A stretch of 59,072 nt of DNA, taken from Chitinophaga pinensis (lineage in GTDB: Bacteria > Bacteroidota > Bacteroidia > Chitinophagales > Chitinophagaceae). Under the pieces are notes generated by a model. It searched no databases and was not told the origin of the DNA. It was given only the letters and a program-made list of their open reading frames with translations. Made by a program: the position numbers and the translations under genes. This document shows, in pieces, positions 26,702 through 34,667 of the stretch. The stretch's first letter is position 1, and the number at the start of each line of letters is the position of its first letter. The DNA lies in NCBI GenBank assembly GCA_945897185.1, contig CAMDFC010000007.1:1-59072 (forward strand), written 5' to 3'.

Positions 26702-27391
26702 ATGTCCATTCATTTTTTGCAAATCACACCAAGCACCGAACTCCAGCAAACAGCTGTTACGCAGGTATCAAAACAAATGCAGTTGTGGGATATTTTGCAG
26801 TCGGGTGGTGCATTGATGATACCGCTTGGTTTGCTGTTGATACTGGCTGTTTTCTTTTTCTTTGAAAGATACATTGCTATCAAAAAAGCAGCAAAAATTG
26901 ATGACAATTTCATGCGCATCATACGAGATCATATTTTGAATGGCAATGTGTTGGCTGCGAGGGCAATGACAAAAAACACAGACAATCCAGTTGCCCGAAT
27001 AATTGACAAAGGAATTCAGCGAATAGGGAAGCCAATTGATGCAGTTGAACGCAGCATGGAAAATGTGGCGCGTTTGGAAATGTATAACCTGGAAAGAAAC
27101 CTGAGTGTATTGAGTGTGATTTCCAGAGCAGCCCCCATCTTTGGATTTGTAGGAACCCTTGCGGGTTTGATGCAATTGTTTTTCGACATCAATACAACTG
27201 GTGAATTTGTATTAAATACAATTGCCGGTGGTTTGTATGTTAAATTGGTGACTTCCATAACTGGTTTGGTGATTGGTTTACTTTCTTTTCTTGGCTCTAG
27301 CTTCTTGCATACACAAATTGACAAGACGGCCAACAAAATGGAAGTAGCTGCTGCAGATTTTCTTGATATCATCCAGGAGCCTTCAAAATAA
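26702..27391 (+). CDS. exbB: ExbB/TolQ/MotA-family proton channel protein
   Basis: Inner-membrane stator subunit of a TonB- or Tol-type energy transducer, 229 residues. The first membrane span lies at about 37-56 (LMIPLGLLLILAVFFFFERY), followed by a cytoplasmic loop. Two further spans carry the family motif APIFGFVGTLAGLMQLF and GGLYVKLVTSITGLVIGLLSF. The next gene, 5 nt away, encodes ExbD, which separates it from flagellar MotA. No TonB or TolA gene is adjacent. Confidence 0.92.
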   Translation: MSIHFLQITPSTELQQTAVTQVSKQMQLWDILQSGGALMIPLGLLLILAVFFFFERYIAIKKAAKIDDNFMRIIRDHILNGNVLAARAMTKNTDNPVARIIDKGIQRIGKPIDAVERSMENVARLEMYNLERNLSVLSVISRAAPIFGFVGTLAGLMQLFFDINTTGEFVLNTIAGGLYVKLVTSITGLVIGLLSFLGSSFLHTQIDKTANKMEVAAADFLDIIQEPSK

Positions 27392-27396
27392 AATGC

Positions 27397-27795
27397 ATGC
27401 AGATTAGAAAGGCACATAGGGGAGAAACAGAGGTCTTTACAGAGGCGTTGAACGACATCTTGTTCATCCTGTTGATGTTCTTCCTCATTGTCTCTACTTT
27501 GGCCAATCCGAACGTAATCAAACTTTCTCAGCCCAAATCTGATGGAGACACCAAGGCCAAGCAGAATGTTGTAGTGTCCATTGATGCGAACAAACAATTT
27601 TATGTAGGCACTACGGCAGTAAGTATTGATTCATTAAAGAGTGTACTAACTCCAATAATTTCAAAAGAGAAAACTGAAGTGCCAACCATAGTGATCAATG
27701 CAGACAAAACAGTAGCTATTGATGAAGTAGTTGCAGTAATGCGTGTTGCAAAAGAATTGGGGGCCCGAACAGTTTTGTCTGTAGAAAAAAAATAA
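27397..27795 (+). CDS. exbD: ExbD/TolR biopolymer transport protein
   Basis: Partner of the preceding ExbB, 132 residues. It has a short cytoplasmic N-terminus, one membrane span with the essential proton-path aspartate in TEALNDILFILLMFFLI, and a periplasmic domain ending GARTVLSVEKK. An overlapping ATG lies 4 nt earlier in another frame; the frame at 27397 is the coding one. It converges on prmC with only 1 nt between stop codons. Confidence 0.93.
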   Translation: MQIRKAHRGETEVFTEALNDILFILLMFFLIVSTLANPNVIKLSQPKSDGDTKAKQNVVVSIDANKQFYVGTTAVSIDSLKSVLTPIISKEKTEVPTIVINADKTVAIDEVVAVMRVAKELGARTVLSVEKK

Positions 27796-27796
27796 A

Positions 27797-28678
27797 CTAT
27801 AACGAATCGCCGGTTTTTTTCGCAGTAACAATTCTATCTTTTCCTTGAAAATCTTTTAGCACAAACACATTTTCGTAATCGTTTTCTCTTAAAAAGGTTG
27901 CTACATCATTGGCATAATCCATATGGGTTTCAAACCAAAGCGTTCCACCTCTTCGAAGATGAAATTCACTAAATTTTACAATCGCTTTGTAAAATTGTAA
28001 GGGATCTTTGTTTGAAATAAATAAAGCAAGATGTGGTTCGTGGTTCAAAACCTGTTTGGTCATTTCTTCTTTATTTTCAATTGGAATGTAGGGTGGGTTG
28101 CTCACAATTAGATCAAAGACAGGAAGGTGATCAATTTTCAAATCAGTGAGTATATCTGCTTGCTTGAAATGTATTTCTAGATTAAGCTGTTTCGCATTTT
28201 CTGTAGCAATCGAGAGTGCTGTGGCACTTGTATCAATGGCCCATACTTCCCAATCAGCAAATTCATGTTGTAAGGCAATTGCAATACAACCGCTTCCTGT
28301 ACCAATGTCCATTGCCTTTAAATTGATATCACCAACATGTTTGTTTTGGGCATGATATTTTTTTATGGCTTCTATTATTTCTTCTGTTTCTGGTCTTGGT
28401 ATTAGCACATGTTCATTTACTTTAAGTTGAAGTCCCCTAAACCAAGAATAACCAAGTATGTATTGAATAGGTCTGCCTTGTTGCAGCTCATTTTTAAAAT
28501 GAAGTAGTACATCAACTTGTTCATCAGACAATGGCTGGTTATGGTGGATGATTTGCTGCGATTTTGTCCATTTCGTAATATCTTCCATCACCCAATCTGC
28601 TATGTTGGCGGCCTCTCGGTTATCATACAAAGTGGATAAGTCGGATTGAAGAATATGATAGGCTTCTTTCATTAACAT
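27797..28678 (-). CDS. prmC: Release factor glutamine methyltransferase
   Basis: Methylates the GGQ glutamine of peptide release factors, 293 residues from MLMKEAYHIL. The N-terminal helical domain recognises the release factor (REAANIADWV, QYILGYSWFRGL, VLIPRPETEEII). The C-terminal Rossmann domain binds SAM (DIGTGSGCIAIAL) and holds the catalytic SNPPYIP. A longer start at 28696 would lie inside the promoter. The -7 element TACTTTTG ends 4 nt before this ATG, so I prefer it and predict a leaderless mRNA. Confidence 0.96.
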   Translation of the reverse strand: MLMKEAYHILQSDLSTLYDNREAANIADWVMEDITKWTKSQQIIHHNQPLSDEQVDVLLHFKNELQQGRPIQYILGYSWFRGLQLKVNEHVLIPRPETEEIIEAIKKYHAQNKHVGDINLKAMDIGTGSGCIAIALQHEFADWEVWAIDTSATALSIATENAKQLNLEIHFKQADILTDLKIDHLPVFDLIVSNPPYIPIENKEEMTKQVLNHEPHLALFISNKDPLQFYKAIVKFSEFHLRRGGTLWFETHMDYANDVATFLRENDYENVFVLKDFQGKDRIVTAKKTGDSL

Positions 28679-28682
28679 GGCC

Positions 28683-28705
28683 CAAAAGTAAATCAATTAC
28701 CTTTG
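28683..28705. promoter_or_regulatory. Compact divergent promoter pair, prmC and IMPACT gene
   Basis: Two exact -7 elements lie back to back: TACTTTTG on the minus strand (28690-28683, for prmC, 4 nt before its ATG) and TACCTTTG on the plus strand (28698-28705, 19 nt before the IMPACT gene ATG). Only 7 nt separate them, so polymerase footprints must overlap. Neither has a good TTTG -33 box. Confidence 0.6.
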
Positions 28706-28724
28706 CTTGCTTAGTTGAAGTACC

Positions 28725-29345
28725 ATGGAGGATCAGAATTTTTACCATACCATAGAAAAACCATCAGTAGCTGAATTTTCAGATCGTGGTAGTAAGTTTA
28801 TTGGGATGGCTTATCCAGTGAATGATTTTGTTACATTCAAACTTGCACTTGCGGAAGTAAAGCGGTTGCATCCCAAGGCTTCGCATTATTGTTTCGCCTA
28901 TCGCTTTGGTACAGATGGCAGCATATACAGGGTTGCTGATGCTGGAGAACCATCTGGGACAGCTGGAAGGCCTATATTGGGACAAATTGACAGCAAGGGA
29001 TTAACCAACGTGCTAGTTATTGTTGTTAGGTATTTTGGGGGTACTCTTTTGGGCGTACCTGGGTTGATCAACGCTTACAAGAGCACTGCATCAATGTCTT
29101 TGCAGTTAACACCGATCATTAGAAAACCAATTGAAACTATCTTCGAATTGCAGTTCGATTATACAGTTTCCAATGACGTAATACGCGTGCTCAAAAAGTT
29201 CAACTGCAATATGGTTAAACAAGACATGCAGTTGTTCTGTGATTTTACAATTGGTATAGCCAAGCAAAATGAATTGTTATGCATAAATGAATTAGAAGAA
29301 ATTCGGGGGGTTGTACTAAAAAAGAAAAGCGATTCAGAAACCTGA
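28725..29345 (+). CDS. IMPACT/YigZ family protein
   Basis: A 206-residue member of the YigZ/IMPACT family. The N-terminal UPF0029 domain has SRG-like FSDRGSKFIGMAYPV, HPKASHYCFAYRFG, DAGEPSGTAGRPILGQI and VVRYFGGTLLGVPGLINAYK. A C-terminal EF-G-like ferredoxin fold (about 135-200) follows. Eukaryotic IMPACT modulates the Gcn2 kinase; bacterial members probably act around ribosomes, but their role is not settled. The stop codon lies within the stem of the terminator at 29326-29353. Confidence 0.92.
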   Translation: MEDQNFYHTIEKPSVAEFSDRGSKFIGMAYPVNDFVTFKLALAEVKRLHPKASHYCFAYRFGTDGSIYRVADAGEPSGTAGRPILGQIDSKGLTNVLVIVVRYFGGTLLGVPGLINAYKSTASMSLQLTPIIRKPIETIFELQFDYTVSNDVIRVLKKFNCNMVKQDMQLFCDFTIGIAKQNELLCINELEEIRGVVLKKKSDSET

Positions 29346-29353
29346 ATCGCTTT
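29326..29353. terminator. Perfect 12-bp hairpin, convergent terminator
   Basis: AAAGCGATTCAG and CTGAATCGCTTT pair perfectly around a 4-nt loop. On the minus strand the stem is followed by TCTTTTTT, a good T tract for the zinc-ribbon gene ending at 29372. On the plus strand it covers the last codons of the IMPACT gene, and only a short T run follows. Confidence 0.82.
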
Positions 29354-29371
29354 AAAATATGTGAGATGAAT

Positions 29372-30118
29372 TTACTTTTCTGAATTCATATCTTCCTCTA
29401 CCAAAACCCTGCCGCAGTTTTCACATACGATGATTTTTTTGTGCTGGCGAATTTCGCTCTGGCGTTGAGGCGGAATCGCATTGAAACAGCCCCCGCAAGC
29501 ATCACGAACAACAGGAACTACTGCAAGGCCATTGCGGAAATTTTTTCTTATTCTGTCGAATGAAGTCAACAAACGAGCGTCAACAGATGCACGTGCTTTT
29601 TGAGAAAGAACAGCATATTCTTTTTCTTCTTTTTCTGTTTCAGCAATGATTTTATCCAACTCGGATTTCTTAACCTTAAGGTTGGCCTCTTTATTGGCTA
29701 TGTTTTTCTTAACCACTTCCAAAGCCCTTGCTTTGTCACCAATTTCTTCACTGGCATCTTTCATGTGTCTTTCACCCAATTTAACTTCAAGGGTTTGCAT
29801 TTCCAATTCCTTGTTGATGGCTTCGAACTCGCGGTTATTTTTTACGTTATCACTTTGCTTTTCATATTTCTTGATTAGCTCTTGTGACTGAACGATGCTT
29901 TGCTTTTTTTGCTCAATGAATTCATTGATTCCATTCACTTCCTCCTCCATTCTTGTCTCTCTAGAATGAAGACCTTCGATTTCGTCTTCTAAATCACGTA
30001 CTTCAATTGGAAGCTCACCTTTCAGGATAGCAATCGTATCCAATTTGCTCTCTACTTTTTGAAGGTTGAGTAACGCGGCCAATTTTTCCTCGACTGAATA
30101 TTCTTTTACAGTAGCCAT
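29372..30118 (-). CDS. Coiled-coil protein with C4 zinc ribbon
   Basis: A 248-residue protein. Residues about 10-185 are heptad-rich, charged coiled coil (EDEIEGLHSRETRMEEEV, LGERHMKDASEEIG). The C-terminus has a zinc ribbon with ligands in CGGCFNAIPP and CENCGRVLV. This is the C4-type zinc-ribbon family (CT398/CdsZ-like and relatives), whose bacterial role is unclear; nucleic-acid or partner binding is likely. It lies 6 nt downstream of the Nif3 gene on the same strand, a pairing common in Bacteroidota, and ends at a strong terminator. Confidence 0.9.
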   Translation of the reverse strand: MATVKEYSVEEKLAALLNLQKVESKLDTIAILKGELPIEVRDLEDEIEGLHSRETRMEEEVNGINEFIEQKKQSIVQSQELIKKYEKQSDNVKNNREFEAINKELEMQTLEVKLGERHMKDASEEIGDKARALEVVKKNIANKEANLKVKKSELDKIIAETEKEEKEYAVLSQKARASVDARLLTSFDRIRKNFRNGLAVVPVVRDACGGCFNAIPPQRQSEIRQHKKIIVCENCGRVLVEEDMNSEK

Positions 30119-30124
30119 AATGAG

Positions 30125-31225
30125 TTATAAAAAATAGTTGACTGGATTGGTATTTTTACCTGTTTTTTGGACCGCAAAGGTAGGGAATTTTTCTATTATT
30201 GCCTTCTCTAGAAGTTCAGAAGTGTATTGCTCACTCTCAAAATGTCCAATATCAGCCAAAAGTAATTTTCCATCGGCCTCAAAGAAATCGTGGTACCCAA
30301 GATCAGCGGTAACATAGGCATCCACTTTATTTCTTAACGCATTGATTATCAATGACTTTCCAGATCCTCCACACAAAGCCACCGTTTTTATCTTTTTGGC
30401 TGTGTATGGGGAGTGCTTAATTACACCGGTTTTGAAGGTGGTTTTTAGCAACAATAGAAGCTCTTTTTCGTCAATTGGTGCCGGAAATTCTCCAATTGCA
30501 CCAGCACCAAGTTCATCAAATTTGTTGTTTAATGGAAAAATATCATAAGCCACTGTCTCGTAAGGGTGACTATTGTGTAGTGCCGTGAGGATGAGCGGTT
30601 GGAGCTGTTTTGGTAAAATGACCTCAATTCTTATTTCCTCCTCTTTGTGCTGCTGGTATTTTTCGCCAACAAATGGATTGGCGTTTTCTAAAGCTTTGAA
30701 AGTTCCCATTCCGGAAGTGTTGAAACTGCATTCCCGGTAATTGCCAATGGCTCCTGCGCCTGCTTGAAATAGACTTTCACGGACCATTTCAGCATGTGTA
30801 AGGGGTACAAAAGTGACTAATTTTTGGTGGGTGTCTGAGAGCGGAGATAATACTCGGGTATTTTTAAGGCCAATTCTGTTGGCTATTTCTCCATTTACAC
30901 CCCAAAGTACATTGTCGAGGTTGGTATGAATGGCATAAACACACAAATCAGATTTAATGGCTTTTGTCAGCATCCTTGCAACCGGGTTCGTTGGCAGTAT
31001 TTGTTTTAGGCCCTTAAAAATGGGGGGATGGTGAACCACAATGAGGTTAAGATTTTTTTCAATGGCTTCATCCATAACCTCAAGAGTTAGGTCTAGCGCT
31101 GTTAAGACGCCATTACAGACTTGCTCAGGATCCCCCACAACCCATCCGGAATTGTCGTAAGATTCTTGTAAATGCAAAGGAGCTAATGTTTCTAAAAAGT
31201 TAATTATGTCTTTTACTTGCACCAT
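30125..31225 (-). CDS. Nif3-like dinuclear metal center protein with middle insert
   Basis: A 366-residue NIF3/YqfO-type protein. Metal-ligand motifs are VVHHPPIFKGL (two His), IHTNLDN (Asp) and, at the C-terminus, DIGHFESEQYTSE (His and Glu). The length and the central segment (about 130-235) show the PII-like insert found in YqfO-type members and absent from E. coli YbgI. The family forms a hexameric ring with two metals per subunit; substrate specificity is debated. It is the first gene of a two-gene unit with the zinc-ribbon protein. Confidence 0.92.
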   Translation of the reverse strand: MVQVKDIINFLETLAPLHLQESYDNSGWVVGDPEQVCNGVLTALDLTLEVMDEAIEKNLNLIVVHHPPIFKGLKQILPTNPVARMLTKAIKSDLCVYAIHTNLDNVLWGVNGEIANRIGLKNTRVLSPLSDTHQKLVTFVPLTHAEMVRESLFQAGAGAIGNYRECSFNTSGMGTFKALENANPFVGEKYQQHKEEEIRIEVILPKQLQPLILTALHNSHPYETVAYDIFPLNNKFDELGAGAIGEFPAPIDEKELLLLLKTTFKTGVIKHSPYTAKKIKTVALCGGSGKSLIINALRNKVDAYVTADLGYHDFFEADGKLLLADIGHFESEQYTSELLEKAIIEKFPTFAVQKTGKNTNPVNYFL

Positions 31226-31275
31226 TAATTTTCTCGTTTGTAGGAATTGAAATTACTTTACTTTCTTAACTACAG

Positions 31276-32088
31276 TTGTTGAACAAGCCAATTTTATTTC
31301 TTCTCCTTGGATTTGCTCCATTCATTGGGCATACGCAGAAAATTATACATGACTGGGAGAACTATGTTACATCAGTGGGGGGTAAACCCATTTCTGTGAA
31401 TGTAGATTTAGCGCTTGGTCAGGTGGCGCCCATCAAAGAAAATCCTTTTGTAGTTATCCTCAGAATTAAACTAAGAGCACCAAATACCAATGGTTTACCT
31501 GGTATTGATGAAATGAAAGAATTGGACAAATTGGAGGCTCGTTTGGTTGAACTACTTGCAAGGCAAGTAGGGGCTATGTTTGCGGGAAGGTTTACCCAAA
31601 GGGGGATAAGGGAGTTTTATTTTTATTCACCAGATACTTTAGGTTATCAAAAAGCAATAAATCAGTCCCTTTTTTCGTTAAATGAAGGTGAATGGCTTTG
31701 TCAGGCCAAGCGCGACGAGAAATGGGAGAATTATTTTACCGTTTTGTATCCTTCAACCCTTGATCTGTTAAAGATAGAGAGTAGAAAGAAATTAGAATTG
31801 ATGGGGGTTGGCGAAGGAACTGTATTGAGAAATGTTGAAGTAGAACACTATTTTGAGTTTGAAAACGTCGATAACAGAAGGAAGTTTTTATCGGCCCCTG
31901 AAAATACTGGTTTCAAAATTGTAGAGATGCCTGCTTTACCTGACAAATCCAAAGGAAAATTTGTGTTGGTCCTGAGGAGAAAAGAAGACCCTGATTTTAG
32001 CTGGATCGAGAGGCGAATTGTTTCATTATTCAATTTGGCTCAAAAAAACGGTGGTAGCTACAAGGGTTGGAGTGAAATTGTCAAGTAA
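31276..32088 (+). CDS. DUF695 domain protein with RraB-like C-terminal domain
   Basis: A 270-residue exported protein whose signal peptide ends GHT-QK. Residues about 22-155 match the DUF695 pattern (DWENYVTSVGGKPISVNVDLAL, LRAPNTNGLPGIDEMKELDKLEARL). The C-terminal part (about 180-268) resembles the RraB fold (VEVEHYFEFENVDNRRKF, GFKIVEM, LVLRRKEDPDFSWIERRIVSLFNLAQKNGGSYKGW). Similar pairs occur in cytoplasmic proteins, so export here is unusual. The start is TTG at 31276; no ATG or GTG gives the signal peptide. The lipoprotein gene follows at 17 nt, probably in one operon. Confidence 0.75.
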   Translation: MLNKPILFLLLGFAPFIGHTQKIIHDWENYVTSVGGKPISVNVDLALGQVAPIKENPFVVILRIKLRAPNTNGLPGIDEMKELDKLEARLVELLARQVGAMFAGRFTQRGIREFYFYSPDTLGYQKAINQSLFSLNEGEWLCQAKRDEKWENYFTVLYPSTLDLLKIESRKKLELMGVGEGTVLRNVEVEHYFEFENVDNRRKFLSAPENTGFKIVEMPALPDKSKGKFVLVLRRKEDPDFSWIERRIVSLFNLAQKNGGSYKGWSEIVK

Positions 32089-32105
32089 ACCCTAATCCGA
32101 ACAAT

Positions 32106-32525
32106 ATGAAATTCAAGACTACTCCAATTTTGGCAGTATTTATGCTGTCGTGCTTATTCATTTCTTGCGAGAAAGCAGAACAATTTATTCAAAAGGCAGT
32201 CCTTACACAAATCATCACAACCGACCGATGGGGTGTAGAAGCTTTTACTGTTTCTGGTGCAGACGTTACTACCGAGTACAATGCTTACGAGTTTGAGTTT
32301 AATAAAAATGGGATTGTCACTGCTTTTGAAGCAACTAGCACCATGCAGGGCGATTGGAAAGAAGATATTCAGGCATTAAGTATTCAAACAAATTTCAACA
32401 ACCCTAATGCAGTTTTAGCTAGGTTTAACAATGTTTGGTATATCTCCAAATCAGCTGCAACCTTTGTGGAAGCCCGCGCTATCACTCCCAATGGTATCTT
32501 TTATTTGAAGTTGATCAAAAAATAA
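32106..32525 (+). CDS. Small lipoprotein, unknown function
   Basis: A 139-residue protein with a lipoprotein signal: hydrophobic stretch ILAVFMLSCLFISC with cysteine 21 in a lipobox (LFISC). The mature part is predicted beta-rich (RWGVEAFTVSGADVTTEY, NGIVTAFEATSTMQGDWK), lipocalin-like in style, and about the size of small META or lipocalin-like proteins. I recognise no catalytic motif. It sits 17 nt after the DUF695/RraB-like gene. Confidence 0.72.
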   Translation: MKFKTTPILAVFMLSCLFISCEKAEQFIQKAVLTQIITTDRWGVEAFTVSGADVTTEYNAYEFEFNKNGIVTAFEATSTMQGDWKEDIQALSIQTNFNNPNAVLARFNNVWYISKSAATFVEARAITPNGIFYLKLIKK

Positions 32526-32574
32526 CAACAATTGATTTGTTTGGATGAACATAACTCTAAATGATATGTTTTTG

Positions 32575-32582
32575 TATTTTTG
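32575..32582 (+). promoter_or_regulatory. -7 element of peroxiredoxin gene
   Basis: TATTTTTG matches TAnnTTTG, 27 nt before the ATG. No good -33 box was found. Confidence 0.45.
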
Positions 32583-32609
32583 TCATCTAATTAATAAAAA
32601 TTTTATCTC

Positions 32610-33080
32610 ATGTCTATTCAAAAAGGTCAACAAGCCCCAGATTTTTCTTTATTTAATTCAGAAAAGAACAAGGTTGCATTAACCGATTACAAAGGCAAAA
32701 ACCTTGTCATTTTATTTTTTCCATTGGCTTTTACTGGTGTATGTACTACAGAGCTTTGTACTGTAAGAGACAACCTTACTACCTACACGAGCTTAAATGC
32801 TGAAATAGTAGGTATTTCTGTAGACTCTCTTTTTACCTTGGGAAAATTTAAGGAGGAGCAACAATACAATTTTCCTTTGCTTTCTGATTTTAACAAAACT
32901 ACAGCTCAGGCATATGGTGCTTTTTATGATGAGTTTGTTTTGGATATGAAGGGAGTTGCCAAAAGAGCATCTTTTGTAGTGGATAAAGATGGTACCGTTC
33001 AATATGCTGAAGTCTTGGAAAGTGCAGGCGACTTACCCAACTTTGAGGCAATCAAAGAGGTTCTAGCTGGTTTAAACTAG
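32610..33080 (+). CDS. Peroxiredoxin (AhpC/TSA family, redoxin domain)
   Basis: A 156-residue cytoplasmic thioredoxin-fold peroxidase that reduces hydroperoxides. The peroxidatic cysteine is in PLAFTGVCTTELCTVRD, with the conserved Pro and Thr before it; a second cysteine lies five residues later in the same helix. VGISVDSLFTLGKFKEE and RASFVVDKDGTVQY complete the fold. There is no C-terminal resolving cysteine, so it is an AhpE/1-Cys-like or atypical 2-Cys type. It has its own -7 element and a terminator 18 nt after the stop. Confidence 0.92.
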   Translation: MSIQKGQQAPDFSLFNSEKNKVALTDYKGKNLVILFFPLAFTGVCTTELCTVRDNLTTYTSLNAEIVGISVDSLFTLGKFKEEQQYNFPLLSDFNKTTAQAYGAFYDEFVLDMKGVAKRASFVVDKDGTVQYAEVLESAGDLPNFEAIKEVLAGLN

Positions 33081-33098
33081 TTTTAAATAAGTTTTCTG

Positions 33099-33131
33099 AA
33101 AAAGCCACACCTCATGGGTGTTGGCTTTTTT
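33099..33131 (+). terminator. Intrinsic terminator after the peroxiredoxin gene
   Basis: AAAAGCCACACC and GGGTGTTGGCTTTT form a stem around a short loop, followed by TTTTTT. It ends about 14 nt before the -7 element of the next gene. Confidence 0.85.
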
Positions 33132-33152
33132 CGGTTAAATAGGCTAATTTTG
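33121..33152 (+). promoter_or_regulatory. Promoter of the mini T9SS-tail gene
   Basis: TTG (33121-33123), 21 nt, then TAATTTTG (33145-33152), 8 nt before the ATG. The TTG sits within the 3' arm of the upstream terminator stem. Confidence 0.55.
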
Positions 33153-33160
33153 TTATCAAT

Positions 33161-33493
33161 ATGAAATACCTCTTCACCATTTTGTTTTGCTTATTCAGCT
33201 TCGTGGGTTTTACCCAGGTGAAAAGAGTGATGTTGAGTGATCATGTAAAAAGGACAAGCATCTACCCCAATCCGGCAAGGTCTTTTGTCCGCATTCAATA
33301 CAAACAGGCTACGCCACTTCCAGCAACCCTAACTATTTATAATTTTTTAGGTAAGAAACAACTGGAGATCAACCAACCCGGAAACAATGTCTACATTGAT
33401 CTTGCTGAGTTCAATCGTGGGGTTTACATTTTCCAGTTCCGAGACCGAAATGGTAAGGTAATTGACTCAGGAAAATTCCATGTTGAAAAATAA
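33161..33493 (+). CDS. Tiny exported protein consisting of a T9SS type A sorting domain
   Basis: A 110-residue protein with a signal peptide (FVGFT-QV) and, after only about 15 residues, a complete Por-secretion tail: SIYPNPARSFVRIQY, TLTIYNFLGKKQLE, YIDLAEFNRGVYIFQFRDRNGKVIDSGKFHV. That is the type A C-terminal domain normally found at the end of large secreted proteins. No cargo domain precedes it, and the gene has its own promoter and a terminator upstream, so it is not an obvious fragment. Possible roles are a decoy or regulator of the secretion machinery, a small surface peptide, or a decayed cargo gene. Confidence 0.85.
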   Translation: MKYLFTILFCLFSFVGFTQVKRVMLSDHVKRTSIYPNPARSFVRIQYKQATPLPATLTIYNFLGKKQLEINQPGNNVYIDLAEFNRGVYIFQFRDRNGKVIDSGKFHVEK

Positions 33494-34663
33494 CTAGAGT
33501 ACCTGCACAATCAAAAATTTTAGGTAGTTCGTATTTTCCCACCCCCTAATGATTGGATGGTCTGGTGATTGCGCTTGGTATACCACTTGCTTAAGTGTTC
33601 TTTTTGTGTCTCTGGCAGCCATTTCAATGGTTTGGTAAAAAAGTTCGGGAGATATCAAATTGGTGCAGGAGGACGTTACTAAAAACCCTCCGGGTTTAAG
33701 GAGTTTCATTCCCCTAAGGTTTATTTCCTTATAGCCGCTAAGGGCATTTTGAATATTTTCTCTTGTTTTGGTAAACGATGGTGGGTCTAGCATTACTACA
33801 TCCCATCGTTTTTCTTCTTTACTCCATTGTTTCAATGCATCAAAAGCATTGATGGCTTGGAAACTAATGTTGTCAAGATGATTAAGCCTGGCATTTTCTC
33901 TTGCTTGTTCAACAGCATTTTCAGAAATATCTAATCCCAATACACTTTTTGCGCCATAGGCTGCTGCATGAATTTCAAATGTTCCCGTATAACAAAATGC
34001 GCCTAATACATCTGCATCTTTAACAATATGCTTTATAGCCCTTCTGTTGTCTTGTTGATCAAGAAAGTATCCTGTTTTTTGTCCCTTTTCTATATCCACA
34101 ATAAACTTTAGTCCGTTTTCAGTAATGGGGATTTTTGTGTCAAATGGGGTGGATAAAAACCCTTTTTTTTGCTCCATACCTTCAAGTTCACGAATGGGTA
34201 CATCATTTCTTTCAAAGATCCCTTTAGGGGTGAAAAGCTGATTTAATACATCAACGATGTCGTTTTTCCATTTGTCAATACCCAAGGCCAAAGTTTGTAT
34301 CACGAAATAGTCGTTGAATTTATCAATGATCAATTGTGGTAGTCCATCTGCCTCTCCAAATACAAGTCTACAATTTTCAGTGTACCCTATTTTCTTACGG
34401 TATTCCCAAGCTTCTTTGATCTTTTGTAGAAAAAAAGCAGCATTAATTTCCTCGCTTTTTTTCCGGGTGAGCAGCCGCACAGGAATTCTAGACATCGCGT
34501 TCACGTATCCTTTCCCAATGAATGATCCATCGTAGGCCTCTACTGAAGCGATATCACCAGGGAGCAATTCATCGTCCATTAAATTGATTTCATTTGAGAA
34601 TATCCAAGGATGACCATTTGCTATTCTGGTGCTGATTTTTCGCTTTAATACTACTTTCTTCAT
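33494..34663 (-). CDS. 23S rRNA cytosine-5 methyltransferase, RlmI-like
   Basis: A 389-residue class I SAM methyltransferase with N-terminal PUA domain (RIANGHPWIFSNEI), EEHVD-like middle domain, and the RlmI/RlmK signature GQKTGYFLDQQDNR, then SAM site LGAFCYTGTFEIHAA and catalytic LDPPSFTK. It should methylate a cytosine in 23S rRNA; the exact position is not readable from sequence. The open frame extends 60 codons upstream, but the conserved start is MKKVVLKRK at 34663. The -7 element TACCTTTG lies 4 nt before that ATG, which excludes the longer form. Confidence 0.92.
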   Translation of the reverse strand: MKKVVLKRKISTRIANGHPWIFSNEINLMDDELLPGDIASVEAYDGSFIGKGYVNAMSRIPVRLLTRKKSEEINAAFFLQKIKEAWEYRKKIGYTENCRLVFGEADGLPQLIIDKFNDYFVIQTLALGIDKWKNDIVDVLNQLFTPKGIFERNDVPIRELEGMEQKKGFLSTPFDTKIPITENGLKFIVDIEKGQKTGYFLDQQDNRRAIKHIVKDADVLGAFCYTGTFEIHAAAYGAKSVLGLDISENAVEQARENARLNHLDNISFQAINAFDALKQWSKEEKRWDVVMLDPPSFTKTRENIQNALSGYKEINLRGMKLLKPGGFLVTSSCTNLISPELFYQTIEMAARDTKRTLKQVVYQAQSPDHPIIRGWENTNYLKFLIVQVL

Positions 34664-34667
34664 AGCA

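Noticed and set aside
26702-27795. MotA/MotB-type flagellar stator.
   Set aside because: The second gene is ExbD/TolR-like, with no peptidoglycan-binding domain, and no flagellar gene is present.
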